The translations under genes were made by a program, and so were the position numbers. The notes beneath the pieces were generated by a model. That model searched no databases and was not told where the DNA came from. It saw nothing but the letters and a program-made list of their open reading frames with translations. A stretch of DNA of 64,000 nucleotides from JAYOEY01 sp038120295. Lineage in GTDB: Bacteria > Pseudomonadota > Alphaproteobacteria > MPNO01 > UBA2964. Shown here piece by piece: positions 34,343 through 42,605 of this stretch. The stretch is from the NCBI GenBank assembly GCA_038120295.1, contig JAYOLL010000018.1, positions 9,607-73,606 on the forward strand, written 5' to 3'. Positions within the stretch are counted from its first letter, which is position 1; every line of letters starts with the position of its first letter.

Positions 34343-35562
34343 CGTCAGGTAAGCCGGATTCGATCAGGCCCACCGCCGCGCTCGGGTTCTCGGCTACTGC
34401 GCATTTCTACACGCACGTCATTATGCTGCTTTACCCCACGGTGGTGCTTGTCCTGGACGATGTGTTCGACTGGACCTACGGGGAGCTGCTGGAGCTGTTG
34501 CTGCCAGGCTATGTCCTGTTCGGCCTGGCGGCGCTCCCGGCGGGCTGGCTTGGCGACCGCTGGAGCACGCGCGGTATGATGGCCGTGTTCTATTTCGGGA
34601 CGGGCAGTGCAACCGTTCTGACAGGTTTCGCGAATTCCCCCCTGGCGATCGGGATCGGCCTGACCTTCATGGGGCTTTTCGCATCGATCTATCATCCTGT
34701 CGGCACCAGTTTCGTGGTTCGCCATGCGACCAACCGCGGCAGGGCTCTGGGGCTGAACGGCGTATTCGGGACCTCGGGCGTTGCTCTGGCGGCGGTGATC
34801 GCGGGCGCGCTCACCGACAGTTTCGGATGGCGTATGGCGTTCTTCGTACCCGGCGCGATCTGCCTGGCGACCGGTGTTGCCTTCCTGACAATGACTGCTC
34901 CTGACGGACAGAGAGGCGGCGAGGGCGGCAGGTCAGGCGAAACGTTTTCCATCGACCGGGCAACCGCGATGCGGGCGCTTGGGCTCCTTGGCGTCACCAT
35001 CCTGTTTGCCGGCTTCATAGCTCAGGCGTTTCTCGTAGGGCTCCCCAAGGTATTCGAACAGCGCGTAGCCATCGAAAGCCTGAGCGAGAGATCGTCGCTG
35101 ATTTCCGTGGCGTTGCTGATCGGCGCGAGCGGCCAGCTTATCGGCGGCTATCTGGCGGACCGGTTCGCGATCAAGAACGTCTATATCGCGATGCAGTGCC
35201 TGCTCCTGCCGGTTCTGATTTCAGCGGCGTGGCTCTACGGAATGCCGCTCATCGTAGCGGCGGTCATGATCCAGCTTTTCATGACATCCGCGCTTCCGGC
35301 CGAGAACTGCCTGGTGGCGCGCTTTTGTCCGCCCGACCGACACGGGCTGGCCTATGGCGGCAAGTTCGTGATGGGGCTGGGGATCAGCTCGCTCGCGGTC
35401 CCGATGGTTGGCTGGATCCACGACACCACGGGCAGCTTCTACTGGTATTTTCTGGCGATGGCCTGTTGCTCGTGCCTGATCCTTGCCGTTGCCCTGTTCC
35501 TGCCCGGCGAACGCGCGATTGCGCAGCGGGCGGTTGCGCCTGCGCCCGGCGCGGCGGAGTAG
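34339..35562 (+). CDS. Major facilitator superfamily transporter
   Basis: 407 aa with about 12 transmembrane segments. It has PAGWLGDRWSTRGMMAVFYF (loop 2-3 motif) and GASGQLIGGYLADRFAIKNV (the repeat in loop 8-9). The segment YHPVGTSFVVRHATNRGRAL recalls the fosmidomycin-resistance-type MFS group, which is only a loose analogy. It overlaps cutA by 4 bp and is followed 3 bp later by a VOC protein. Confidence 0.9.
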   Translation: MTSGKPDSIRPTAALGFSATAHFYTHVIMLLYPTVVLVLDDVFDWTYGELLELLLPGYVLFGLAALPAGWLGDRWSTRGMMAVFYFGTGSATVLTGFANSPLAIGIGLTFMGLFASIYHPVGTSFVVRHATNRGRALGLNGVFGTSGVALAAVIAGALTDSFGWRMAFFVPGAICLATGVAFLTMTAPDGQRGGEGGRSGETFSIDRATAMRALGLLGVTILFAGFIAQAFLVGLPKVFEQRVAIESLSERSSLISVALLIGASGQLIGGYLADRFAIKNVYIAMQCLLLPVLISAAWLYGMPLIVAAVMIQLFMTSALPAENCLVARFCPPDRHGLAYGGKFVMGLGISSLAVPMVGWIHDTTGSFYWYFLAMACCSCLILAVALFLPGERAIAQRAVAPAPGAAE

Positions 35563-35565
35563 GGG

Positions 35566-35952
35566 ATGCTGCCTGTGATCCGGTCGCTGGACCACCTGGT
35601 GCTAACGGTTTCGGATATTGAGGCGACTTGCCGGTTCTATGAAACCGTTCTCGGGATGAAGCGTGTTCCTTTCGGAGAAGGAAGGGTTGCGCTGTCATTC
35701 GGCGATCAGAAGATCAATCTGCATGATGCCGGCACGGACGCCAGCCCCAGGGCGAAAAACCCAACGCCGGGTTCCGGCGATCTCTGTTTTCTGGTCGATA
35801 CGCCTCTCGATGAATTGCGGGCGCATCTGGCTGCGAATGATGTAGAGATCGAGATGGGGCCTGTCGAACGCAACGGTGCGACAGGAAAAATTCTGTCGGT
35901 CTATTTCCGCGATCCGGACGGAAACCTGATCGAGGTTTCAAATAAACTCTAG
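35566..35952 (+). CDS. VOC-superfamily protein (glyoxalase/dioxygenase fold)
   Basis: 128 aa. It has the paired beta-alpha-beta modules of the VOC fold: LDHLVLTVSDIEATCRFYET near the start and ILSVYFRDPDGNLIEVSNKL at the end. The histidine of DHLVLTV and the C-terminal glutamate are likely metal ligands. The second-module segment GSGDLCFLVD has no His where many glyoxalase I proteins do. The reaction is unknown. The stop overlaps the convergent ArsC-like gene by 4 bp. Confidence 0.85.
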   Translation: MLPVIRSLDHLVLTVSDIEATCRFYETVLGMKRVPFGEGRVALSFGDQKINLHDAGTDASPRAKNPTPGSGDLCFLVDTPLDELRAHLAANDVEIEMGPVERNGATGKILSVYFRDPDGNLIEVSNKL

Positions 35953-36299
35953 CTGGCGGCCCGAACGGCGTCCCTGACGTCGTTGGTAAATCCAACGGTG
36001 CGCGATTTTCCGAGATCGAAGACCGGCCGTTTGATGAGGGTCGGGTTTTCAGCCATCAGCCCGACGGCTGACCCGGCATCGACGGAGCCGCGGTCCGCCT
36101 CGGGCAGTTTGCGCCATGTCGTACCACGCCGGTTGAGCAGGGTTTCCCAGCCGATTTCACGGACCCACGCAGCGACGGTTTCTCGCTCGAGACCATCGGC
36201 GCGGAAATCATGAAACCGGTGTTCGAGCCCCTCATCCTTGAGCCATTTGATTGCCTTGCGGCAGGTATCGCAGTTCCTGATCCCGTATATCGTGATCAT
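35949..36299 (-). CDS. ArsC/Spx-family thioredoxin-fold reductase (YffB-like)
   Basis: 116 aa. It has a CxxC active site near the N-terminus (IYGIRNCDTCRKAIKWL), then HDFRADGLE and the C-terminal NPTLIKRPVFDLG with the conserved Arg-Pro. The short length and CxxC favour the YffB subgroup, a putative glutathione-dependent thiol reductase, over true arsenate reductase. No arsenic genes are adjacent. Confidence 0.9.
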   Translation of the reverse strand: MITIYGIRNCDTCRKAIKWLKDEGLEHRFHDFRADGLERETVAAWVREIGWETLLNRRGTTWRKLPEADRGSVDAGSAVGLMAENPTLIKRPVFDLGKSRTVGFTNDVRDAVRAAS

Positions 36300-36311
36300 T
36301 GGCGTTTCCTT

Positions 36312-36734
36312 TCAGAGTCCCAGCCGGCGATATTCGATCACCGGGCATCGATCCATGATGACGGTCAGTCCGGCTCCCTCCGCGCGGGCGGCAGCCGCCT
36401 CGTCGATGACATCCAGTTGCAACCAGACAGTCCTCGCACCGATCCGGATGGCGTCGTCTACGACCGCGCCTGCCTCACTGGAGCGGCGAAATATATCGAC
36501 CATGTCGACTGACGCAGGCAGGTCGTCGAGTGAGGCCAGCACCGTTTCGTCGTTGATCGTTTCGCCGGCTGCCGCGGGGTTGACCGGGTATACCTTGTGG
36601 CCGCGCGATTGCAGGAACTTCATCACCCGATGCGATGCGCGCTCGGGGCGGGGGCTCGCGCCCACCAGGGCGATGCTACTGCTTTCCTTCAGAATTTTTT
36701 CGATCACGCTGTCCGGGTAGTCGAATGCCGTCAT
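36312..36734 (-). CDS. CoA-binding domain protein (YccU-like)
   Basis: 140 aa Rossmann-type CoA-binding protein: SSIALVGASPRPERASHRVM, KFLQSRGHKVYPVNPA and VWLQLDVIDEAAAARAEGAG. It matches the small stand-alone CoA_binding family whose role is undefined. Its ATG overlaps the TGA of the upstream oxygenase gene in an ATGA, so the two are translationally coupled. An in-frame upstream extension was rejected because it lies within that gene. Confidence 0.9.
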   Translation of the reverse strand: MTAFDYPDSVIEKILKESSSIALVGASPRPERASHRVMKFLQSRGHKVYPVNPAAAGETINDETVLASLDDLPASVDMVDIFRRSSEAGAVVDDAIRIGARTVWLQLDVIDEAAAARAEGAGLTVIMDRCPVIEYRRLGL

Positions 36735-37771
36735 GCGGACGCTTGTCCTGCATCGGCATTCGCATCGGCGTCGCCGACATCGGCGTTGAGACGCGCATGC
36801 GCCGCTTTCATGACCTTGCCGAGATAATGATCCGCGAAGGTCACCGGCGGATATTTCGCGCCGTCCGGCCCCGCGCAGCTCGGAACGCATTCGATCAGGG
36901 CATCGTGATTGGGACTGTGGAAATAGACCAGAGATATCCGGTCGACACCGGCATACTGCGGATTGCCGACGCGGTGCAGGGTAGAGGCCCAGCGGTCATT
37001 GGTCCAACGCGCCAGCGCGTCGCCGATATTGCAGACGATCCCGCCGGGCGGACAGACAACGTCGATCCAGTCTCCCGAACGGGTCAGCACCTGGGTGCCG
37101 CCCGGTACAGCGTCGCCGCGGAGAAAGGTGATCATTCCGTAATCGGTATGTTCGCCTGCGCGGAGCTGACCTTCCTCCGGGCGTCGGTCGGTTTGCGCCG
37201 GATAATGGACCATCCTGGCCACACTCGACTGGTGATCGAACTTGTCCTCGAAGTAGGAGCGGTCGAGATCGAGGACAAAAGCAACGATGTCCAGCATCCG
37301 TTCCCCGAGTGCGCGCATTTCCGCATCGTACGCCAGCATGGTTTCCCGAAATCCATTGGGGCGGTCGGGCCACCGATTGGGGGCCAGCATCGCCGTTCTT
37401 GCATCGCCCGGAATCCAGTCCTCGCCGGTGAATTCTTCCGGGCCGAAGGCAAAGGCCTCCTGCAGGTCGGGTGGGGCTTCCTTGCCGAGGGAGTAGGACA
37501 GGGAGCGGTCCATGAACCGGTTATAGCCCCGGCTGACCTTTTGGGGCGGTCGCTCGACCTTGAGTTTCTCTTCCGCGGGCATGGCGAAGAATGCTTCCGC
37601 CATGGCGCGGGTGGCGGACATAACCTTTTCGTCCGCACCGTGCCCGGTGATGGCGAAGAAGCCGGTATCGCGACAGGCAGAATCGATGCGGGACGCGATC
37701 GATTTTTGGGTTGCGGGGGCCCCGTTAAAGAAGGCAGCGATGTCTATGACCGGTATTTCTGACGTCGTCAT
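36731..37771 (-). CDS. Isopenicillin N synthase-like Fe(II)/2OG-type oxygenase
   Basis: 346 aa. The N-terminal IPVIDIAAFFNGAPATQKSI and TGFFAITGHG are the family's DIOX_N pattern. The iron ligands are in RAGEHTDYGMITFL and STLHRVGNP, and RISLVYF is the 2-oxoglutarate RxS motif. The group oxidises small metabolites; actual isopenicillin N synthesis is not implied. ATG 37771 was chosen over 37783 because it gives the standard start just before the IPVIDI motif. It is co-translated with the CoA-binding gene. Confidence 0.92.
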   Translation of the reverse strand: MTTSEIPVIDIAAFFNGAPATQKSIASRIDSACRDTGFFAITGHGADEKVMSATRAMAEAFFAMPAEEKLKVERPPQKVSRGYNRFMDRSLSYSLGKEAPPDLQEAFAFGPEEFTGEDWIPGDARTAMLAPNRWPDRPNGFRETMLAYDAEMRALGERMLDIVAFVLDLDRSYFEDKFDHQSSVARMVHYPAQTDRRPEEGQLRAGEHTDYGMITFLRGDAVPGGTQVLTRSGDWIDVVCPPGGIVCNIGDALARWTNDRWASTLHRVGNPQYAGVDRISLVYFHSPNHDALIECVPSCAGPDGAKYPPVTFADHYLGKVMKAAHARLNADVGDADANADAGQASA

Positions 37772-37903
37772 GGCTGGGTCCAATTTTTGTTGCAGAGAGC
37801 CTATGCGTTTCGCCTTGTTTGGGCAACAAGCGTCCTGCCGGTTGCGATATCGGGTAATATAATACCGTGATTATAAGTCTTTGTTAGAAAGCGTTTTTTT
37901 CTA

Positions 37904-37931
37904 TTGACTTGAAGATATCCGGTGGCATACT
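37904..37931 (+). promoter_or_regulatory. Predicted promoter of the rplM-rpsI operon
   Basis: TTGACT (37904-37909) and CATACT (37926-37931), 16 bp apart, about 75 bp upstream of rplM and preceded by an AT-rich stretch that could act as an UP element. Confidence 0.5.
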
Positions 37932-38006
37932 CCGCCCACTTCGCGGGTCGGGGCTTCCCGGCATCGTGACGACATCGAATACCAACCCAGGATACGGATA
38001 AGGCCC

Positions 38007-38471
38007 ATGACGACCTATTCCGCACGGCCGAGTGAGGTCGATGCAAAATGGTACGTGATCGATGCTGAAGGCGTCGTTCTCGGTCGGCTCGCCACCATCG
38101 TGGCGAAGATGCTTCGTGGCAAGCACAAGCCGACCTTTACCCCGCATATCGATTGCGGGGACAACATCGTGGTCGTGAACTGCGAGAAGGTGCAGCTCAC
38201 CGGTCGCAAGCGGACCGACAAGGTCTATTACCGTCACACGGGTTATCCCGGCGGTATCAAGAGCCGGATCGCTGGCGATGTGCTGGAATCGGCGCACCCC
38301 GAACGGGTCATTGAAAAGGCGGTTCAGCGCATGCTGCCGAAGGGACCGCTTGGCCGGAAACAGTTCCGCAAGCTCAAGATTTATGCCGGGTCGGAGCATC
38401 CGCATGAAGCCCAGGCGCCCGAGGTCCTCGACCTCGCTTCCATGAATCCCAAGAACACGAGGAGCGCCTGA
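38007..38471 (+). CDS. rplM: 50S ribosomal protein L13
   Basis: 154 aa. WYVIDAEGVVLGRLATIVAK, MLRGKHKPTFTPHIDCGDNI and KVYYRHTGYPGGIKSR are the L13 core, and RMLPKGPLGRKQFRKLKIYA the conserved C-terminal part. It is followed 2 bp later by rpsI, the universal bacterial pair. Confidence 0.98.
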   Translation: MTTYSARPSEVDAKWYVIDAEGVVLGRLATIVAKMLRGKHKPTFTPHIDCGDNIVVVNCEKVQLTGRKRTDKVYYRHTGYPGGIKSRIAGDVLESAHPERVIEKAVQRMLPKGPLGRKQFRKLKIYAGSEHPHEAQAPEVLDLASMNPKNTRSA

Positions 38472-38473
38472 TT

Positions 38474-38977
38474 ATGGCTGATGTACCCGGCGCAACGCTG
38501 GCAGATGTAATGCCCGAACAGGCCGCCGATGCGGCGGTCCCGCCGACCGAGATCGAGACCGGCCCGGTTTATGAAAAGAAGGTCGACGAGTTCGGCCGTT
38601 CCTACGCGACCGGCAAGCGCAAGGACGCTGTTGCGCGTGTCTGGGTCAAGCCCGGCACGGGACAGATCCAGGTTAACGGTCGCGCCGGCGACGCGTATTT
38701 CGCACGCCCGACCCTCCAGATGATCATTCGGCAGCCGCTCGATGCGGTTGAACGGAAGACCGAGTATGACATCGTCTGCACGGTTAAGGGCGGTGGCCTC
38801 TCGGGGCAGGCCGGGGCGGTGCGTCACGGTATTTCGAAAGCTCTGACGCTGCAGGATCCCGATCTTCGCTCCGTGCTGAAGAAGGGCGGGTTCCTGACCC
38901 GCGATTCGCGGACGGTGGAACGGAAGAAATACGGCAAGCCCAAGGCGCGACGTTCCTTCCAGTTCTCGAAACGATAG
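38474..38977 (+). CDS. rpsI: 30S ribosomal protein S9
   Basis: 167 aa. The S9 domain starts at about residue 40 (YATGKRKDAVARVWVKPGTG) and ends with the tRNA-contacting tail KYGKPKARRSFQFSKR. The first ~38 residues are an acidic, Pro/Ala-rich extension, common in alphaproteobacterial S9. Confidence 0.98.
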   Translation: MADVPGATLADVMPEQAADAAVPPTEIETGPVYEKKVDEFGRSYATGKRKDAVARVWVKPGTGQIQVNGRAGDAYFARPTLQMIIRQPLDAVERKTEYDIVCTVKGGGLSGQAGAVRHGISKALTLQDPDLRSVLKKGGFLTRDSRTVERKKYGKPKARRSFQFSKR

Positions 38978-39000
38978 GGATTGCCGAATTCGGTATCTGA

Positions 39001-39028
39001 AAAGGGCGTCCCACGGGGCGCCCTTTTT
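39001..39028 (+). terminator. Rho-independent terminator of rplM-rpsI
   Basis: AAAGGGCG (39001-39008) pairs with CGCCCTTT (39019-39026), ending in a T run, 23 bp after rpsI. Confidence 0.87.
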
Positions 39029-39087
39029 GTTCGACCGGCGAGAATTCGACCGGTGGACACGGGAAGTATGTAAACAGGGGTTGGAAT

Positions 39088-40041
39088 ATGGCCCACAGAA
39101 TTTTTATCGACGGTGAAGAAGGTACGACCGGTCTTCAGATCAGGGAACGGCTGGAAGGCAGAGCGGAACTGGAACTCATCCATCTTCCCGATGAGAGGCG
39201 CAAGGATAAGGACGCCCGGCGCGATGCGCTTAACGGGGCCGATATCGCGATCCTTTGTCTGCCCGACGATGCCGCGCGCGAGGCGGTCGACCTGATTGAC
39301 AACCCGGATACGCGGGTGATCGATGCTTCGACCGCCTACCGGGTCGCCGAAGGCTGGACCTACGGATTTCCGGAACTGGACCGTGGGCACGAGGCAACCG
39401 TCGCTGCGGCGTTGCGTGTATCAAACCCGGGCTGCTACCCGACCGGGGCGATAGGTCTCATCCGGCCCCTGGTTTCGGCGGGCATTCTGTCTTCGGACCA
39501 TCCGGTGGCGATCAATGCGGTATCCGGCTATTCGGGTGGAGGAAAGTCGCTGATTGCGAAAATGGAAGACCCGGATTGCGAAGGCGCGATCAGCAGCGCG
39601 TATTTCGCTTATGGTCTGGGGCTCGAACACAAGCACGTACCAGAGATTGCCCGTCATGCACGGCTCGATTACCGGCCGCTATTCACGCCGAGCGTCGGGC
39701 GGTTTCGTCAGGGGATGATCGTGCAGTTGCCCCTCGAACTGCGCTGCTTGCCGGGTTCGCCAACGCTTGCCGACATCCGGTCGATTCTGGGTGAATGGTA
39801 TGAAGGACGCCGCTTCGTTTCGCTGGCAAATGAAGAGGAGACCAAAGCGAGAGAGGGCTTGCTGGACCCGGAAGAACTGAACGATACGAATCGACTGCGT
39901 CTGTTCGTTTTTGGAAACGGCGGGCGGGGCCAGGCGCTGCTCGTGGCGCAACTTGACAATCTCGGCAAGGGGGCGTCGGGTCAGGCAGTCCAGAATCTCA
40001 ACCTCATGCTGGGGTTGGGGGAAGATACGGGGTTAAATTAA
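39088..40041 (+). CDS. argC: N-acetyl-gamma-glutamyl-phosphate reductase, type 2
   Basis: 317 aa. The opening MAHRIFIDGEEGTTGLQIRE is specific for the short type 2 ArgC. The catalytic cysteine is in VSNPGCYPTGAIGLIRPLV. It reduces N-acetylglutamyl phosphate to the semialdehyde in arginine synthesis. A terminator precedes it, so it is separate from rpsI. Confidence 0.95.
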   Translation: MAHRIFIDGEEGTTGLQIRERLEGRAELELIHLPDERRKDKDARRDALNGADIAILCLPDDAAREAVDLIDNPDTRVIDASTAYRVAEGWTYGFPELDRGHEATVAAALRVSNPGCYPTGAIGLIRPLVSAGILSSDHPVAINAVSGYSGGGKSLIAKMEDPDCEGAISSAYFAYGLGLEHKHVPEIARHARLDYRPLFTPSVGRFRQGMIVQLPLELRCLPGSPTLADIRSILGEWYEGRRFVSLANEEETKAREGLLDPEELNDTNRLRLFVFGNGGRGQALLVAQLDNLGKGASGQAVQNLNLMLGLGEDTGLN

Positions 40042-40188
40042 ACCCTGCAGGACAGGGGGCGGAGGTCGGGTCAGGTCGGTTGAAAGATAAAGGGTCGATC
40101 CCGTATCATCGCGAGGCATAGAATTTTCTGGTTCGGTCGGTTTGTCTGTACGGTAACGCCGCAGGTTTGCGATCACAGGAGCGTAAAA

Positions 40189-41304
40189 ATGTTTAAGGTT
40201 GGGAATAAGGAAAATCGGGCTGGACTGCGCCGGGCGCCGGTTTATCTCGTTCTGGCCGGCACGATGGCCTTGAGCGGCTGTTCGTGGACGCCCGACTGGG
40301 CGAACCCTGTTGAATGGTACCGGGGAACCCGCGACTGGGTCGCAGGTGATGACACCGACAGCCAGCGTAAGGCCGCAAGCGCATCGCAGCCTGCTTCAGC
40401 GTCAGGTCAGTCCTATCCTAAACTGGCCTCGGTGCCGCAACGTCCAGCAGCCCCGTCCGAGGCGGATCGAAAAGCCATGGCGGGCTCGCTGGCGGCCGAT
40501 CGCGATTCCGCCCGCTATACGGATGAGCAAATCCGGTTGCAGGCGGAAACCGTGACGAGGGCGCCGGCCGCAGCGAACCCGGCTCCGCAAACGGCGACAG
40601 TAGCCGTGCCGGCAACGCCGCCAGCGCCGCGCGTTGCCGCCGCACCGCCGGCACCGGTCCAATCTCAACCGATTGCTTCGGTTCCTGCGGCTCCGCCGCC
40701 GCCGCCGGCGATCGCCAATCCGGGGCCCGCGCCGCAACCGATGCCGCAGCAGCTTGCCAGCGCCCAGCCGGCGCCGCCAGCGTTGAGGCCGGTGCCGCCA
40801 GCGTTGAGGCCGGTGCAACAGGCATTGACGTCAGGGATAAACTCGCAGCCGGACCGGTTTGTGAATGCGAGCCGGTTTTCGACGCGGTTTCCAGCGGGTG
40901 TCGGCAACACAGCTGTTTCCGCGCCGGCGCCAGGGCCCGCCGCGGTACCTGCCGCGCCGATGGCCACGGTGTACTTCGGTTCGGGATCCTCGCAGGTATC
41001 GGCGAAAGCGCTGGAGGAGATACGGCGCGCGGCGGGAGTGGTAAAACGCAGCGGCGCGCGCGTGGTTGTTGTCGGTCATGCGAGCAGCCGAACGAGAAAT
41101 CTCGATCCGCTGAGCCATCAAATCGCCAATTTCAGGGTGTCCTATGATCGGGCGCAGGCGGTGGCACGCGCCTTGATCAGGCAGGGCGTGGACCGTCAGG
41201 CGATTGAAGTCAGCGCTGTCTCCGATTCTCAGCCGGTCTTTTTCGAGGTTATGCCGGCAGGAGAAGCCGGGAACAGGCGAGTCGAGATCATTCTGGCCAA
41301 CTAG
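40189..41304 (+). CDS. OmpA-family outer-membrane lipoprotein
   Basis: 371 aa. Lipobox LSGC places the lipidated cysteine at residue 31. Residues ~60-250 are a low-complexity Pro/Ala/Gln linker. Residues ~255-371 form an OmpA/MotB-like peptidoglycan-binding domain (VYFGSGSSQVSAKALEEIRR, VVVVGHASSRTR, GNRRVEIIL). It probably tethers the outer membrane to the cell wall. A tandem 21-bp repeat inside the linker encodes PALRPVP/PALRPVQ. Confidence 0.9.
   Translation: MFKVGNKENRAGLRRAPVYLVLAGTMALSGCSWTPDWANPVEWYRGTRDWVAGDDTDSQRKAASASQPASASGQSYPKLASVPQRPAAPSEADRKAMAGSLAADRDSARYTDEQIRLQAETVTRAPAAANPAPQTATVAVPATPPAPRVAAAPPAPVQSQPIASVPAAPPPPPAIANPGPAPQPMPQQLASAQPAPPALRPVPPALRPVQQALTSGINSQPDRFVNASRFSTRFPAGVGNTAVSAPAPGPAAVPAAPMATVYFGSGSSQVSAKALEEIRRAAGVVKRSGARVVVVGHASSRTRNLDPLSHQIANFRVSYDRAQAVARALIRQGVDRQAIEVSAVSDSQPVFFEVMPAGEAGNRRVEIILAN
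40773..40814 (+). repeat. Two perfect tandem copies of a 21-bp unit within the OmpA-like gene
   Basis: The units at 40773-40793 and 40794-40814 are identical and keep the frame, adding seven residues per copy. They lie in the Pro/Ala linker and could vary in number between strains. Confidence 0.9.
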
Positions 41305-41345
41305 AGCGGATTTGCTGGCCCGCGTTCGAATTTGAAAGTAATGAA

Positions 41346-41367
41346 TCGGGCGGGTTCTTCCGCCCGA
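41346..41367 (+). promoter_or_regulatory. Stem-loop in the leader of the aminotransferase operon
   Basis: TCGGGCGG and CCGCCCGA are perfect 8-bp arms around a 6-nt loop, 17 bp before the ATG at 41385. There is no T run after it, so it is either a weak terminator for the OmpA-like gene or a structure affecting initiation of the aminotransferase. Confidence 0.5.
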
Positions 41368-41384
41368 CCTTGAAAGCGTCACTC

Positions 41385-42605
41385 ATGGATCAGGAATTTC
41401 ACAGAATTAAGCGCTTGCCGCCCTACGTCTTCGCGGAAGTGAATGAGATGAAGGCGCGCGCCCGCGCGGCCGGCGAAGACGTCATCGATTTCGGCATGGG
41501 AAATCCGGACCAGCCGACGCCGCAGCATGTCGTCGACAAGCTCGTGGAAGCTGTCCGGAACCCACGTACGCACCGTTATTCCGTTTCGCGGGGGATTCCG
41601 GGTTTGCGGCGTGCAAATGCCGCCTATTACGCTCGCCGGTTCGGGGTGGAGATCGATCCGGATACGGAGACGATCGTGACGCTCGGTTCGAAAGAGGGAT
41701 TCGCCAACCTCGCCATGGCCATTACCAGCCCCGGCGATATTGTACTTGTTCCGAACCCGAGCTATCCGATCCACGCCTACGGGTTCATTATTGCCGGGGG
41801 TGGGCTTCGGCACATGCCCGTGGGGCCAAATATCGACCTCATGACAGAACTCGAACGCGCGGTGAAACATTCTGTTCCGCCTCCGCTCGCGCTGGTGCTG
41901 AATTTCCCTTCAAATCCGACGGCCCAGGTGGTGGGGCTGGATTTCTATGAAAAGGTCGTTGCGTTCTGCCGCGAACACAACATCCTGATCCTGTCGGATC
42001 TCGCTTATGCAGAGATATTTTTCGACGATGAGCCGCCGCCATCGATTTTGCAGATTCCAGGCGCGCGCGACATTGCGGTGGAGTTTACATCGCTGAGCAA
42101 GACCTATTCGATGCCGGGCTGGCGTATGGGTTTTGCGACAGGGAACAAGCAGCTGATCGCAGCTCTTGCGCGGATCAAGTCCTATCTCGATTACGGCGCC
42201 TTTACGCCGATCCAGGTTGCGGCGACGGCGGCTCTCAACGGACCGCAGGATGTTGTCGACGACGTTCGGACGCTTTATCGACGCCGCCGGGACGTCCTGG
42301 TTGAGAGCTTCGGTCGCGCGGGATGGGAAATCCCGTCTCCCAGCGCCACGATGTTCGCCTGGGCGCCGATACCGGAACCTTTCCGCGAAATGGGGTCGCT
42401 CGAATTCTCGAAGTTGCTTCTGGAGGAGGCGCAAATCGCAGTTTCTCCCGGTATCGGTTTTGGTGAGTACGGAGAGGGCTATGTCCGTATCGCTCTTGTC
42501 GAGAATCAGCAGCGGATTCAGCAGGCGGGCCGAAACGTAAAGCGCTTCATGTCCGATGTCGGCGGCGTAATGGAACGGGTCGAGAAAAAGGCCGTAGTTT
42601 CTTGA
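41385..42605 (+). CDS. Class I PLP aminotransferase (AlaC / LL-diaminopimelate aminotransferase-like)
   Basis: 406 aa. It has IDFGMGNPDQPTPQHVVDKL near residue 35, the LNFPSNPTAQ segment and the PLP-lysine motif SLSKTYSMPGWRMGF. The nearest named families are AlaC-type alanine transaminases and DapL. In alphaproteobacteria this gene precedes hom, as here, where it overlaps hom by 4 bp, so a role in amino-acid synthesis is likely. ATG 41385 is preferred to 41370. Confidence 0.93.
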   Translation: MDQEFHRIKRLPPYVFAEVNEMKARARAAGEDVIDFGMGNPDQPTPQHVVDKLVEAVRNPRTHRYSVSRGIPGLRRANAAYYARRFGVEIDPDTETIVTLGSKEGFANLAMAITSPGDIVLVPNPSYPIHAYGFIIAGGGLRHMPVGPNIDLMTELERAVKHSVPPPLALVLNFPSNPTAQVVGLDFYEKVVAFCREHNILILSDLAYAEIFFDDEPPPSILQIPGARDIAVEFTSLSKTYSMPGWRMGFATGNKQLIAALARIKSYLDYGAFTPIQVAATAALNGPQDVVDDVRTLYRRRRDVLVESFGRAGWEIPSPSATMFAWAPIPEPFREMGSLEFSKLLLEEAQIAVSPGIGFGEYGEGYVRIALVENQQRIQQAGRNVKRFMSDVGGVMERVEKKAVVS

